A DNA stretch of 64,000 nucleotides from Corynebacterium zhongnanshanii (GCF_014490575.1 NZ_CP061033.1:682001-746000); one strand, 5' to 3'. Shown: positions 24,778 to 34,486, numbered from the stretch's first letter. Translations and numbers: made by a program. Notes: generated by a model from the sequence alone, not told the origin.

Positions 24778-26004
24778 GTGAAAAAGACAGTATCCATCGC
24801 TATGGCATTTGTCGGACTCACTGTGGGTGCCGGCTTTGCCACAGGTAAAGAAGTTATCCAATATTTCATGTCCTTCGGCCTGGTCGGGCTGTGGGGAGTG
24901 GCCATCGCTGGATTGGTTGTGACCATCAGTGGCGCGGTCTTTTTGCAGATCGGCAGCTACTTCCTGGCGGATGAACACAACATGGTGTTCAAAAAGACCT
25001 CCCACCCGATCGTGTCCCGATTCCTGGACATCTCCGTAACACTGACGCTGTTCTGCATCGGTTTTGTGATGCTGGCAGGCGCGGGATCGAACCTGGAACA
25101 GCAGTTCGACCTGCCCGCCTGGATCGGCGCGTTGATCATGACAGTGATCGTGATCCTCACCGGCATGCTGGACGTTGACAAGGTCAGCCGCGTGATCGGT
25201 GGCCTGACCCCGTTGATCATCATCGCGGTGATCTTCGCGTTCGTCTACACGATGATGAACATGCCGGACACCTCCACTGCGGAGGCTCTGGCCCAGGCCG
25301 AGGAGTCTCCGGTGTCTCCGTGGTGGCTGTCCGCCCTGAACTATGACGGCCTGGCGTTGCTGCTGGGGGTGTCCATGACGTTGGTGATCGGCGGAAACTA
25401 CGCCTCGCCTCGTCAGGCGGGCATGGGCGGCATCATCGGTGGTGCCATCTACACCATCATGCTGTTCATCTCTGCGATCACGCTGTACCTCAACATGGAG
25501 GACGTTCAGGGCACCTCGGTGCCGATGCTGGAGATCATCAACCAGATCCATCCAACGCTGGGCATCATCATGGCTTTCATCATCTTCGTGATGATCTTCA
25601 ACACGGCCATCGGTATGTTCTACGCACTTGCACGCCGCGTGACCGCCAGCACGAAGTTCTCCTTCCGCCCAGCGCTTATTGGCGCCACCCTGGTGGGCTA
25701 CGCCGTGAGCTTCGTGGGCTTCGAGTCTCTCATGGCCAAGGTCTACCCAGTGATCGGTTACGTGGGTCTGCTGATGATCGCGGCACTCGTGGCGTGGTGG
25801 ATCAAGTCCCGCGCTCGCATTGCTCGCGAGTCCAAGCGTCGTGACCGCATCCACGAGCTGACTACCCACCGTGAGGATCCCGAGGAGGACTTCAGCGCTA
25901 AGGAGGAGCGCGAGCTGGACAAGCACCTCTCCGAATCCCACATTGACGAAGAGCAGTTGGCCGAAGTTATCGATGGGGAAGTCAAGGACAAGCTTGACGA
26001 CTAG
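24778..26004 (+). CDS. YkvI-type membrane protein (APC superfamily-like transporter)
   Basis: A polytopic protein of about 408 residues with around ten helices. The first helix carries the motif AFVGLTVGAGFATGKEVIQYF, typical of the YkvI/uncharacterised-membrane family with an APC-like fold. A long charged cytoplasmic tail (from about residue 350: RESKRRDRIHELTTHREDPEED onward, acidic toward the end) follows. The substrate is unknown. The GTG at 24778 is preferred because TATTCT (24765-24770) lies 7 nt upstream as a leaderless -10 box; a GTG at 24760 is the alternative. It stands alone between thrC and the convergent nitrite reductase gene. Confidence 0.8.
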   Translation: MKKTVSIAMAFVGLTVGAGFATGKEVIQYFMSFGLVGLWGVAIAGLVVTISGAVFLQIGSYFLADEHNMVFKKTSHPIVSRFLDISVTLTLFCIGFVMLAGAGSNLEQQFDLPAWIGALIMTVIVILTGMLDVDKVSRVIGGLTPLIIIAVIFAFVYTMMNMPDTSTAEALAQAEESPVSPWWLSALNYDGLALLLGVSMTLVIGGNYASPRQAGMGGIIGGAIYTIMLFISAITLYLNMEDVQGTSVPMLEIINQIHPTLGIIMAFIIFVMIFNTAIGMFYALARRVTASTKFSFRPALIGATLVGYAVSFVGFESLMAKVYPVIGYVGLLMIAALVAWWIKSRARIARESKRRDRIHELTTHREDPEEDFSAKEERELDKHLSESHIDEEQLAEVIDGEVKDKLDD

Positions 26005-26018
26005 TCCCTGCGCGGCTA

Positions 26019-26037
26019 GCCCGGGGGGGGCTAGTTC
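26019..26037. terminator. Possible short terminator between the YkvI and nitrite reductase genes
   Basis: CTAGCCC and GGGCTAG form a 7-bp stem around a five-G loop between converging genes. No T run is seen, so the assignment is tentative. Confidence 0.4.
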
Positions 26038-26046
26038 TCCCCGCGG

Positions 26047-27486
26047 CTAGTCCTCCACAATGATGCGACCCATCTGGCCCTTCTCCATCATCGCTGTGGC
26101 GTGGTTCACCATCGTGTAGGTGCCCGCCTCAGCAAATTCCATTTCGACAAACCCTCCCTGTGCCGCCAGCAACGGCAGCACCTGAGCACCCGTGTTCTGC
26201 TGTATCCCGTGCCGTAGGCTGTAATTCCCCTCACTGAACACCGTGTCGAACACGGCGCCCACCACGTGGAAGCTCAACGCCTGGGTGGGGCCTAGGTTCA
26301 CCACCCAGATCCGCACGCGCTCGCCCACCTTCACACGCAGCGGCTCATCGGCGTACTGATTCGGATAGCCATTGAATGCGGCAAGGTCGTAGCGGTCGTC
26401 GCGCACCTTCGCAGCATCCGCACCGGTCTTTTCATCGCCCAGGAACACCTCGTGTGCCGCTAGGGCGAACTCGTGGTCCACGGGATCCAGTGCTAACTCA
26501 GAGCCTGGCGCGGGGTCGATGACCATCATGCCGGCCATCCCGTTGGCGATGTGCAGGCTCATGGGATTCGTGCCGCAGTGGTACATCCATGCGCCGGCTC
26601 TGCGCGCCGTGAACTCGTAGACCAGCTCTTCGCCCGGCTGGATGGTTGTCATCGTGGCATCCGGGCTCACCTCGCCGGCGTGGAAGTCCACCGAGTGCCC
26701 CATGGAGCCCTCATTTTTCAGCGTGATGCGGAAGCGATCGCCCACAGTACCCCGCAACACCGGGCCCGGCGCCTGGCCGTTAAACAGCCACTGCATTTGT
26801 TTCTTGCCGGGTGCGACCTCCCGAACCTCCTCGGTCATGACCATCGTGAGTTCGTGCACCGTGGTCTTCTTTGCCGCAGGTAGGCGTGCGTCGCGAACCT
26901 TATGCTCCGAGGATTCGCCACGCGCACTGTGTGATTGTCCTGTGCCATGCGAGTGCTGCGAGGCATGATCGCTCTCAACCACCGTGACCTGCAGTACCAT
27001 CCCGGCTTGGCGGTGCCCTGCCACCGTGCACCATCCCTCGCTATCCTGCCCGATCACACCGGCGTCTAGCCGGTCGCTCTGCCCAGGGGAGAGCATCTTG
27101 GTGGTCTGACCGTTGAGCGTCAGGTCGTGCTGCATCGTACCCTTGTTCGTGACGTTCACGATCAACGTGGCGCCGCGCGGCACCTCGATCACGCTCGGCG
27201 AGTAACTCATCCCCGTGATGCTGATGTCCTTCGTGACGACCTCGCCCGTGGGCTCCACGTGCTGCTGATCCATCGCCCCTGATGTATCCGACGCCCCCGC
27301 CGCCGTGCTATCCCGATCCTGCGTGGGGATTCCGCCGTGGAACATGGTGAACGCCACCATCATGATGGCTGCGATGGCGAGCCCCACCACCAGCCAGGTT
27401 GCCCAGGAGCCGCCCTGCGCGTGTGCATCGTTCTGGTCTTTCGGGTCGGTCGGGCCGTTGGGCGAACCAAGAGTGACACCAGTCAT
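26047..27486 (-). CDS. nirK: Copper-containing nitrite reductase with N-terminal membrane anchor and fused cupredoxin
   Basis: A 479-residue copper enzyme predicted to reduce nitrite to nitric oxide outside the membrane. Residues 28-49 are a membrane anchor. Residues 85-170 form a cupredoxin domain with type 1 copper ligands H120, C153, H158 and M163. A His/Ser linker (172-195) leads to the two-domain NirK core. Core ligands are visible: H264 and H269 with Asp267 in GHSVDFHAG; H303 and C304 in MYHC; H312 and M317; and H407 in LSFHVVG, which would complete the type 2 site in the trimer. The catalytic His of domain 2 could not be placed by eye, so a non-nitrite multicopper oxidase is not excluded. 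It follows an nnrS-like gene whose promoter has an NsrR-type operator. Confidence 0.8.
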   Translation of the reverse strand: MTGVTLGSPNGPTDPKDQNDAHAQGGSWATWLVVGLAIAAIMMVAFTMFHGGIPTQDRDSTAAGASDTSGAMDQQHVEPTGEVVTKDISITGMSYSPSVIEVPRGATLIVNVTNKGTMQHDLTLNGQTTKMLSPGQSDRLDAGVIGQDSEGWCTVAGHRQAGMVLQVTVVESDHASQHSHGTGQSHSARGESSEHKVRDARLPAAKKTTVHELTMVMTEEVREVAPGKKQMQWLFNGQAPGPVLRGTVGDRFRITLKNEGSMGHSVDFHAGEVSPDATMTTIQPGEELVYEFTARRAGAWMYHCGTNPMSLHIANGMAGMMVIDPAPGSELALDPVDHEFALAAHEVFLGDEKTGADAAKVRDDRYDLAAFNGYPNQYADEPLRVKVGERVRIWVVNLGPTQALSFHVVGAVFDTVFSEGNYSLRHGIQQNTGAQVLPLLAAQGGFVEMEFAEAGTYTMVNHATAMMEKGQMGRIIVED

Positions 27487-27540
27487 GACAGTCTTAAACC
27501 TCCACTCGTGGGGTGTGTTGGTGGGAGATGGGCAGCGTAC

Positions 27541-28698
27541 TCATGAGCGTCGCCCCCGCACGGTGAGCGTGACAGAGACCAGCAGGAACACCACCACAGC
27601 CAGCACGGTCACCGCGCCAGCTACCTGCCAGGGGCTCGTGGCTTGCCGGGCGGCACTGATCACGCGGGCGGCGAGGCCCGTGTGGAGCAGCACGAGTGCC
27701 ACATACATGACTGGATGGTAGGGGAGCGACCTGCGGATGACCCCAGTTACAATGATCGGCGCGTGCGCCAGGATCATGGACATCGTGAACCCGATGAACA
27801 GGGTGTGCACGGCTGCGTCGTAGGCAAATCCGGCGCTGGACTGCCCGAAGGCCAGCCACACTAGGCCCGTGAGGCTCAGCCAGGCGTAGGCCAGCATCAT
27901 CGCCACAGCACTAAAACGAGGCAGGCCGGTGGACTTCAGCATGTGGCGGGCGATATCTACGCGTGCGGTGGCCACGGCGGTGACGATCAGCAGCGCGCCG
28001 ATCAGTGGGTAGCCCAGCCGTGGTGCGGCGATATAGATAATCGACGCCGCCGTCACCGCGCAGATCAAGGCCGTCAGGTGGGTTTCGGCGTTCGCTCCGG
28101 CGATGGACACCCGGGCGAGCTCACAGCGCTCACCGATGATGGTGGCGACCACGAAGACGGCGGTGAGCGGGAGGATGTCCGCAAAGGCCGCGCCGCTGGC
28201 GAACAGTGCGGTGGCCGATGCGCCGCCGATCACGCCGCAGGCCTGGATGAGAACCGCCATGCTGGGCTGGCGCCGGTAGATGCTGTAGTACAGCGCGCCG
28301 AGCACACCCTGGCTGAGAGTAAACATGATGCCTGCGATGGCCTGCGGATGCTCGGTGATAAACGCTGGCGCGAACGTGGGCTGTGAGGCGGCACCGATGA
28401 GCGTAATGACTCCCAGGGCATGGAAGCTCGGTCCCGCCCACGGCCAGAGTGTGTGGGTAGGGGAACTGTTGACTACGGACACGGCGCGTTCCAGGCCGAT
28501 GGCTCCGCCGATGAAGCCGAAGACCATGAGGGGGCCGTGGATCCCGGACAGTGTGGTGCTGAGGTTGTTGGTGGTCACGCCCAGCCGGCTCAAGGCGGTG
28601 ATGAGGCCCAGAAGGAGGGAGACGCCTGCGCAGAGCAGGAAGATGTAGCGTGGGCACACCGGTGGACGACGACGGGTATCACGGAGAGACGCTGTCAC
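27541..28698 (-). CDS. NnrS-like polytopic membrane protein
   Basis: A protein of about 385 residues with around twelve hydrophobic helices and conserved-looking His residues (SGIHGPLMVFGFIGG, AVHTLFIGFTMSMILAHAPII, LPYHPVMYVALVLLHTGL). This pattern fits NnrS-family heme-copper proteins tied to nitric oxide and nitrite metabolism, which are thought to ease NO toxicity; the biochemical role is unsettled. The frame opens with TTG at 28716, but GTG at 28698 is favoured. It has a TAGACT -10 box (28706-28711) exactly 7 nt upstream, and the NsrR-like operator (28719-28741) sits just beyond. It precedes nirK by 54 bp on the same strand, forming a two-gene unit. Confidence 0.75.
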   Translation of the reverse strand: MTASLRDTRRRPPVCPRYIFLLCAGVSLLLGLITALSRLGVTTNNLSTTLSGIHGPLMVFGFIGGAIGLERAVSVVNSSPTHTLWPWAGPSFHALGVITLIGAASQPTFAPAFITEHPQAIAGIMFTLSQGVLGALYYSIYRRQPSMAVLIQACGVIGGASATALFASGAAFADILPLTAVFVVATIIGERCELARVSIAGANAETHLTALICAVTAASIIYIAAPRLGYPLIGALLIVTAVATARVDIARHMLKSTGLPRFSAVAMMLAYAWLSLTGLVWLAFGQSSAGFAYDAAVHTLFIGFTMSMILAHAPIIVTGVIRRSLPYHPVMYVALVLLHTGLAARVISAARQATSPWQVAGAVTVLAVVVFLLVSVTLTVRGRRS

Positions 28699-28718
28699 AG
28701 CTACCAGTCTAGGCAATA

Positions 28719-28741
28719 AAGATGTATTTAAAAAGCATCAT
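28719..28741 (-). promoter_or_regulatory. NsrR-like operator in the nnrS-nirK promoter
   Basis: A 23-bp site beginning AAGATGTATTT and ending AAAAGCATCAT. It matches the NsrR pattern at about 21 of 23 positions. It lies directly upstream of the probable -10 box (28706-28711), covering the spacer and -35 region of a leftward promoter. Binding there would repress transcription until NO damages the Fe-S cluster of NsrR. No nsrR gene is in the window. Confidence 0.82.
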
Positions 28742-28749
28742 TAAAGCCG

Positions 28750-28779
28750 ATGAGCCTGCCCCGGCTGGGGCAGGCTCAT
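28750..28779. terminator. Terminator after glnA
   Basis: A perfect 13-bp stem, ATGAGCCTGCCCC with GGGGCAGGCTCAT, and a 4-base GGCT loop, lying 26 bp beyond the glnA stop on the minus strand. The run after it on that strand is only moderately T-rich. Confidence 0.8.
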
Positions 28780-28804
28780 GCAGCGATGAGGATTCGTGCA
28801 GCGA

Positions 28805-30241
28805 TTAGCAGTCGAAGTACATCTCGAACTCCTGCGGGGTAGGACGCAGACGCACGGGAGCAATTTCGTTGTCGTACTTGTAACCGATGTAGGTATCGAT
28901 CAGATCCTCGGTGAACACGCCACCCTCGGTCAGGAACTCGGAGTCCTCCTCCAGAGCCTTCAGGGATGCCTCCAGGCTGGTTGGTGCCTGTGGGATGTCC
29001 TTGGCCTCCTCTGGTGGGAGCTCGTAGAGGTCCTTGTCCACAGGAGCGTGAGGCTCGATGCGGTTCTTGATGCCGTCCAGACCAGCCATCATCATGGCTG
29101 CGAAACCGAAGTATGGGTTTCCGGATGGGTCCGGAGCGCGGAACTCGATGCGCTTGGCCTTGGCGTTGGAACCGGTAATTGGAATACGGATGGCAGCAGA
29201 GCGGTTACGCTGCGAGTACACCAGGTTGATTGGAGCCTCGAAGCCCGGAACCAGACGGTGGTAGGAGTTCAGGGTTGGGTTGGTGAAGGCCAGAACCGCG
29301 CCGGCGTGCTTCAGGATACCGCCGATGTAGTAGCGCGCGATGTCGGACAGGCCTGCGTAGCCGTTCTCGTCGTAGAACAGAGGCTCGCCGTTCTTCCACA
29401 GGGACTGGTGGGCGTGCATACCGGAGCCGTTGTCGCCTGCAAGAGGCTTCGGCATGAAGGTTGCAGCTTTGCCGTGGGACACAGCAGTGTTCTTGATGAG
29501 GTACTTGAAGGTCTGCAGGTCATCGGCGGCCTTCAGCAGAGTGTTGAACTTGTAGTTGATCTCCTGCTGTCCACCGGTTCCCACCTCGTGGTGGAAACGC
29601 TCGATCTCGAAACCAGCGGCCTGGAGGTTCTTGGTCATGGCGTCGCGGACTTCCTGGGTCTGGTCGTATGGCGCGACAGGGAAGTAGCCACCCTTCAGGC
29701 GGGTCTTGGAGCCCAGGTTGTAGGAGCCATCCAGGTTGAACTCTTCGCCACGGTTCCACCAGCCCTCATCGGAGTCCACCTCGAAGAAGCTGCTGTTGAT
29801 GTCCGTGGAGTAACGAACGGAATCGAACAGGTAGAACTCTGCCTCTGCACCAAAGAAGCAGGTGTCCGCGATGCCCGTGGAGGCCAGGTACTGCTCGGCC
29901 TTGCGGGCAACGTTGCGTGGGTCGCGGGAGAAAGGCTCGCGGGTGAATGGGTCGTGGACGAAGAACTTGATGTTGAGGGTCTTCGCCTTGCGGAATGGGT
30001 CGATCTGCGCGGTCTCGAAGTCCGGCAGCAGGTTCATGTCCGACTCTTCAATGGTGGTGAAGCCACGGATGGAAGAACCGTCGAATGCCAAGCCCTCCTC
30101 TGCGAGGTCTTCGTCGAACATTGCAGCGGGGATGGTGAAGTGCTGCTCGATACCTGGCACATCGGTGAAGCGAACGTCAACGAACTCAATCTCGTTGTCC
30201 TTGATGTACTTGACGATGTCTTCAGCGGTCTTAAATGACAT
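28805..30241 (-). CDS. glnA: Glutamine synthetase, type I (main enzyme)
   Basis: A 478-residue enzyme that makes glutamine from glutamate, ammonia and ATP. Key blocks: [39 protein letters not shown] (metal Glu), [30 protein letters not shown] (active-site loop), NRSAAIRIP and [14 protein letters not shown]. Tyr406 in [10 protein letters not shown] is the adenylylation site used by GlnE, whose gene is at 5848-8979. The start at 30241 gives [13 protein letters not shown]; the frame extends four codons further upstream. The 275 bp before the gene (30242-30516) separate it from the rightward RDD gene. I could not identify a convincing AmtR operator there. Confidence 0.97.
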   Translation of the reverse strand: MSFKTAEDIVKYIKDNEIEFVDVRFTDVPGIEQHFTIPAAMFDEDLAEEGLAFDGSSIRGFTTIEESDMNLLPDFETAQIDPFRKAKTLNIKFFVHDPFTREPFSRDPRNVARKAEQYLASTGIADTCFFGAEAEFYLFDSVRYSTDINSSFFEVDSDEGWWNRGEEFNLDGSYNLGSKTRLKGGYFPVAPYDQTQEVRDAMTKNLQAAGFEIERFHHEVGTGGQQEINYKFNTLLKAADDLQTFKYLIKNTAVSHGKAATFMPKPLAGDNGSGMHAHQSLWKNGEPLFYDENGYAGLSDIARYYIGGILKHAGAVLAFTNPTLNSYHRLVPGFEAPINLVYSQRNRSAAIRIPITGSNAKAKRIEFRAPDPSGNPYFGFAAMMMAGLDGIKNRIEPHAPVDKDLYELPPEEAKDIPQAPTSLEASLKALEEDSEFLTEGGVFTEDLIDTYIGYKYDNEIAPVRLRPTPQEFEMYFDC

Positions 30242-30516
30242 GATCTCTTCCATTCCTTTATGTGGGAATTATTTCCTGCAGGCCCTAGGCCAAACGTCCT
30301 ACTCGGGAAACTAGAACCTCGTAGTCACACAGTGTAGAAAAGCGTTGTTGCTTAACTGTCACTTTAGTGTTTCGAGAATGTTAACTAGTGATATGTCGTG
30401 AACCACACTGCAGGGTTCACCGTGCACTCGCTAACAAACCCAATGCCTTCAACTGTACTGAATCCTGCGGGTCAATGTGCATTGGGGGAGGGGGTGCGGA
30501 TAATCTTTGAAGCATC

Positions 30517-31050
30517 ATGAGTAAAGAGCAGCCAAAAAACAACAAGCCCACGAGCACACACCGGCGCGCCCAACCGAAGCCCCGTCGCTCGTGGTTGGAG
30601 GGTCCTGAAGTTCCGGGACAGTACGAGGATCCCGCTGCACCCAGCACCTATGCCGGCGAGAACCTAGGTCTGCCACAATCCGGTCCGGGATCGCTGGCGG
30701 GGCTCTTCCCCCGCATGGCAGCCCTGCTGATCGATTGGCTGATGTGCTATGCCATGGCGTTCTTCATTACCCGCATGACTGATGCATTGGGAGACTACGC
30801 AACCGTCGCGATGTTCACCTTCATCGTGTGGCGCATCGTCACTGTGTGTCTGTTTGCCCAATCTCCGGGACACGCGTTCCTGGGCCTGGGGGTCGCGCGC
30901 ATCGACGATGGCTCCAAGCACGTGGGCCTGTGGCGCTCCGTGGTGCGCACGCTGCTGACGGTCTTCCTGTTCCCGCCGGTCATTCAGGATACCGATGGCC
31001 GCGGTATGCACGACCGCGCCACCGGCACCGCTGTGATCCGCGTCCGCTAG
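30517..31050 (+). CDS. RDD family membrane protein
   Basis: A 177-residue protein. A hydrophilic Pro/Lys/Arg-rich N-terminus (1-65) is followed by an RDD domain: LFPRMAALLIDWLMCYAMAFFI, a second helix, VARIDDGSKHVGLWRSVVRTLLTVFLFP, and QDTDGRGMHDRATGTAVIRVR, with conserved Arg and Asp residues. In mycobacteria and corynebacteria a protein of this layout lies beside glnA. The function is unknown; some RDD proteins are proposed Na+/H+ antiporters. TAATCT at 30501-30506 may be its -10 box, giving a very short leader. The gene is divergent from glnA. Confidence 0.85.
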   Translation: MSKEQPKNNKPTSTHRRAQPKPRRSWLEGPEVPGQYEDPAAPSTYAGENLGLPQSGPGSLAGLFPRMAALLIDWLMCYAMAFFITRMTDALGDYATVAMFTFIVWRIVTVCLFAQSPGHAFLGLGVARIDDGSKHVGLWRSVVRTLLTVFLFPPVIQDTDGRGMHDRATGTAVIRVR

Positions 31051-31080
31051 CGTGCGGCGGCGCGAGCGATCCCCGCTCGC

Positions 31081-31737
31081 TTACGCACCTACCAGCGCAG
31101 ACACTCCCTTGATGAATAAGGCCAGGGCGAACAGGCCGAAGATGGCGGCGGCTGCGGCGTCGATATACGCGCCCGCTCCCAGCAGCCTGCGCTTGATGCG
31201 CTCGGTGCTGACTGTCACGGCGATCAGGCCGTGACACAGTGCCACCTCGACAACGATGACGATCACCAGCACCACGGACACCCACAGCGGCGCCTGCGTG
31301 GGCATCAGCGGCGCCATAATCGCCGCGAAATACAACACCGCCTTGGGGTTAGCAAGGTTGGTCAATAGTCCCGCGCGGTAGGAATGCCCCAGCGACCCGA
31401 GTAGTGCGCTGTGATCATCGACGCCCAGCTCCTCGACCGACCGGCCCCATTGAGCACGAGCCGAGCGTGCCATGCCATAGGCCATGTACGCCAGCCATAG
31501 GCCGCCCACAAGCTGAATGATGCCCATGGCTTCTGGCACAGTGGAGAGAAGTGTGGCGACACCAAAGACGGTGAGTGCCACCCAGAGTGCCACAGCCGTG
31601 GAAATGCCGGCGACCGCGGCGAGCGCGTGGCGTCGGGATTTCGTGGCCAGGCGCATGATGAGGAACACATCCGGACCCGGTGAGTAAATGCCCACCACAT
31701 TGATGGCGAGAATGGTCAGGAGAGCCTGTACATCCAT
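31081..31737 (-). CDS. LysE/RhtB family amino-acid exporter
   Basis: A 218-residue membrane protein with six hydrophobic helices in the LysE fold. The first helix reads LLTILAINVVGIYSPGPDVFLIMRLATKSRRHALAAVAGISTAVALW in outline, with the family PGPD motif, and NPKAVLYFAAIMAPLM is the family NPKA motif. Members export amino acids such as threonine, homoserine or lysine by proton exchange. The substrate cannot be read from the sequence. It is convergent with the RDD gene and stands alone. Confidence 0.9.
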   Translation of the reverse strand: MDVQALLTILAINVVGIYSPGPDVFLIMRLATKSRRHALAAVAGISTAVALWVALTVFGVATLLSTVPEAMGIIQLVGGLWLAYMAYGMARSARAQWGRSVEELGVDDHSALLGSLGHSYRAGLLTNLANPKAVLYFAAIMAPLMPTQAPLWVSVVLVIVIVVEVALCHGLIAVTVSTERIKRRLLGAGAYIDAAAAAIFGLFALALFIKGVSALVGA

Positions 31738-31794
31738 GGCGGAGACCGCTTAACTATGGCGAGGGTCTAGAAGGGTACCTGTGAGGGGCACGTT

Positions 31795-32568
31795 CTACTT
31801 CTTCTTGCCACGCTCAGCGGCACGGCGCGCACGGCGCCCCATGCCCGAGATCTGACCGCCCTTCGGCAGCGGACCCTTCGGGATGCCGCGCTGAGCGTTC
31901 GTCAGGCGGGAAATCGATTCCACGCGGCCGTTCAGGGCGTCCACCTCGTTCTTCTTGACATTGCGAGGCATGCGCATGAGGTGGCGCTGGAGCTTCTTGA
32001 CGGGCACCTGGCCCTCCTCGTTGCCCACCACCACGTCGTAGATCGGCGTGGCTCCCACGATGCGGGCCAACTTCTTGCGCTCCTGAGCCATCATCGGCTT
32101 CAGACGGTGAGGCGCACCCTCACCCACCAGGACAATTCCAGGGGTGCCGACCACACGGTGAACGGCATCCATGTGGGTGTTGGAGGCAACTCCTGCCTCC
32201 GTGATCCACTTCATGCCCACACCATCGCGCATGTTCTGCAACGCCCACGCGGCGGCGCCGGCCTCACCCTCGATCTGGTCATAGACACCCTTTTGCAGAC
32301 GGCGGTTAAAGACCACCAAGGCCAGCATGGCACCCAGCACAATGCCCACGGGAATATTCAGGAACCAGTAGCCCCACACGAGAGACAACAGACCCAGCAG
32401 AATGATTGGAGCCAGAAAAGCCACAATCATCCAGGGGACCAGCGCCTTATCGCGCTGCTTCTGAAGCTTGAACGCCTGCCACATCTGGGAGTACTGAGTG
32501 CGACGGGCCTGCTTCTTCGCGGCCTTTTCTGCCTTCTTGTTTTCCTTTTCGCGGATGTCCTTCGCCAT
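31795..32568 (-). CDS. DUF4191 domain membrane protein
   Basis: A 257-residue protein conserved next to lipA in mycobacteria and corynebacteria. A basic N-terminus with a short coiled coil (1-35) precedes two adjacent helices (VPWMIVAFLAPIILLGLLSL and FLNIPVGIVLGAMLALVVF), followed by a cytoplasmic domain with VHRVVGTPGIVLVGEGAPHRLKPMMAQERKKLARIVG and a strongly basic end (RRARRAAERGKKK). The role is unknown. The start is supported by TATCCT 7 nt upstream on the minus strand (32576-32581), a leaderless pattern. The gene follows lipA by 23 bp of non-coding sequence, within which its own promoter must lie. Confidence 0.88.
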   Translation of the reverse strand: MAKDIREKENKKAEKAAKKQARRTQYSQMWQAFKLQKQRDKALVPWMIVAFLAPIILLGLLSLVWGYWFLNIPVGIVLGAMLALVVFNRRLQKGVYDQIEGEAGAAAWALQNMRDGVGMKWITEAGVASNTHMDAVHRVVGTPGIVLVGEGAPHRLKPMMAQERKKLARIVGATPIYDVVVGNEEGQVPVKKLQRHLMRMPRNVKKNEVDALNGRVESISRLTNAQRGIPKGPLPKGGQISGMGRRARRAAERGKKK

Positions 32569-32591
32569 GCGTTTAAGGATAGAGCACAGAA

Positions 32592-33635
32592 CTAACGAGC
32601 AGTAACTGGGGTCTCGGTAGAAGAACCGTACTTCTTCAGCAAGGAGGACGCTTCCTGGGACGTGGTGCTGTCCAACGTGGCCTCCAGGTGCTGCAGGTTG
32701 TCAGGGATAGCCTCTCCGCGAGCGTGCTTCGCCTGAGCATACAGCCGGCCCGCACGGTACGAGGAGCGCACCAAAGGACCAGACATGACGGCCTTAATAC
32801 CTGCCTCGTAGGCGAAGTCCGAATGCTCCATAAACTCCTCCGGCTTCACCCATCGCTCAATAGGGTGGTGCATGGAGGATGGACGCAAGTACTGCGTAAT
32901 GGTGAGAATATCCGTGCCTGCTGCGGCGAGATCCTTGATCGCATCCCGAACCTCCTCAGCGGTTTCACCCATGCCCAAAATCAGGTTGGACTTGGTGACC
33001 AGACCATAGTCATGCGCGGCCTGAATAACCTCCAGGGAACGGTCGTACTTAAACGCCGGACGGATGCGCTTAAAGATACGGGGAACCGTCTCCAGGTTGT
33101 GCGCAAATACCTCAGGCTCGGACTCGAAGACAATCTTGAGCAGCTCGGGGCGGTTAGAGAAGTCGGGCGTGAGGTTTTCCACGCCCGTGTTCGGGTTCAG
33201 CTCGTGGATCTTGCGCACGACCTCCGCGTACAACCAGGCGCCCTCATCATCCAGATCATCACGCGTCACACCCGTGATCGTGGCGTAGCGCAGACCCATC
33301 TCCCGAATATTCTCGGCCACACGACGCGGTTCGTCGAGATCCAAGGGGGAGGGGCGACCGGACTTAATCTGGCAGAAATCGCATCGGCGGGAGCAGGTAT
33401 CCCCACCGATGAGAAAGGTAGCTTCGCGATCCTCCCAACACTCGTGAATATTGGGGCACCCCGCCTCCTGGCAGACAGTGTGCAGGCTCGCGCCAGACAC
33501 ACGGTTTTTCATATCACGAAACTCAGGACCCATCTTTGCGGTGGTGCGGATCCAACGTGGCTTAGACTCGATCGGAGTCTGCGAGTTCTTCGCTTCGATC
33601 CGAAGCATTCGACGGCCTTCAGCGTTCACAGTCAT
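32592..33635 (-). CDS. lipA: Lipoyl synthase
   Basis: A 347-residue radical SAM enzyme that inserts two sulfurs into octanoyl groups on lipoyl domains. Both Fe-S clusters have their cysteines: the auxiliary set in [14 protein letters not shown] and the radical SAM set CSRRCDFC. Further family blocks are [29 protein letters not shown] and [13 protein letters not shown]. The open frame runs to 33725, but [20 protein letters not shown] at 33635 gives the usual start. It lies 107 bp downstream of lipB on the same strand. It works with LipB on the E2 protein encoded just upstream. Confidence 0.97.
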   Translation of the reverse strand: MTVNAEGRRMLRIEAKNSQTPIESKPRWIRTTAKMGPEFRDMKNRVSGASLHTVCQEAGCPNIHECWEDREATFLIGGDTCSRRCDFCQIKSGRPSPLDLDEPRRVAENIREMGLRYATITGVTRDDLDDEGAWLYAEVVRKIHELNPNTGVENLTPDFSNRPELLKIVFESEPEVFAHNLETVPRIFKRIRPAFKYDRSLEVIQAAHDYGLVTKSNLILGMGETAEEVRDAIKDLAAAGTDILTITQYLRPSSMHHPIERWVKPEEFMEHSDFAYEAGIKAVMSGPLVRSSYRAGRLYAQAKHARGEAIPDNLQHLEATLDSTTSQEASSLLKKYGSSTETPVTAR

Positions 33636-33742
33636 GCCCACCACCCTACGCGCTTTTCGGGCGCGTGCGCGACTAGCAAGTAGGGCCACTCGGGAGCTGC
33701 GTAGAGCTCTACGTGCGGGACTCACCGTTTGGCCGCTCGGAA

Positions 33743-34456
33743 CTATTGTTCTGGTAGTTCGTGCTTCTCCACATGCAAGTCACCGTTCAGGGCATCGATG
33801 ATGTGTTGGCGCAGGTGAGGCTCGGCGTCGGACACACGAATATCACGGCCGAGTTCGCGCGACAACGTGGCCACGCCCGCATCGGACAGACCACACGGCA
33901 CAATGTGGTCGTAGTACTCCAGCGTGTTATCGCAATTCAAGGACACGCCATGCATCGTCACACCACGGGTCACGCGGATGCCAATCGCCGCGATCTTCCG
34001 AGCCGGAAGCAGCTGGCCATCAACCACCCCAGCCGGCAGCCACACGCCAGAACGGCCCTCCACGCGGCCCACGTTGTTCACACCAAAGTCCCGGCAGGTG
34101 GCAATCAACGCCTCCTCCATGCGGCGGACATAATCCACCACATCCACCGGATCGGCGAGCTTGATGAGCGGGTAGGCCACCAACTGGCCAGGGCCATGCC
34201 ACGTGATCCGGCCGCCGCGATCCACATCCACCACGGGAAGGCCATTGGTGGGGCGATCGGAATCCTCCGTGCGCTTGCCCGCCGTGTAGGTGGGGGGATG
34301 CTCCAGCAACAAGACGGTGTCCGGGCGCGTGCCGTCGGCAATCTCCGCGGCCATCTGTGCCTGACGCTGCCAGGTGTCCGCATAGTCCACCTGGCCGAGC
34401 CACTCCACCTGGATCGGATCGCTGTTCCGCCGAATACTTCCTTCTTGGAAACCCAT
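33743..34456 (-). CDS. lipB: Octanoyltransferase
   Basis: A 237-residue cytosolic enzyme that moves octanoate from acyl carrier protein to the lysine of lipoyl domains. The motifs [44 protein letters not shown] (catalytic Lys) and [13 protein letters not shown] (catalytic Cys) are all present. The start at 34456 is supported by TACACT 7 nt upstream on the minus strand (34464-34469), a leaderless pattern. An upstream in-frame ATG at 34486 would add ten residues without support. It lies between the sucB terminator and lipA. Confidence 0.95.
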   Translation of the reverse strand: MGFQEGSIRRNSDPIQVEWLGQVDYADTWQRQAQMAAEIADGTRPDTVLLLEHPPTYTAGKRTEDSDRPTNGLPVVDVDRGGRITWHGPGQLVAYPLIKLADPVDVVDYVRRMEEALIATCRDFGVNNVGRVEGRSGVWLPAGVVDGQLLPARKIAAIGIRVTRGVTMHGVSLNCDNTLEYYDHIVPCGLSDAGVATLSRELGRDIRVSDAEPHLRQHIIDALNGDLHVEKHELPEQ

Positions 34457-34486
34457 GGGGGATAGTGTACTCGCCGAAGAAAGCAC

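Noticed and set aside
30242..30516. AmtR operator in the glnA promoter
   Set aside because: Expected for nitrogen control in corynebacteria, but no convincing match to the ATAG-type palindrome was found.
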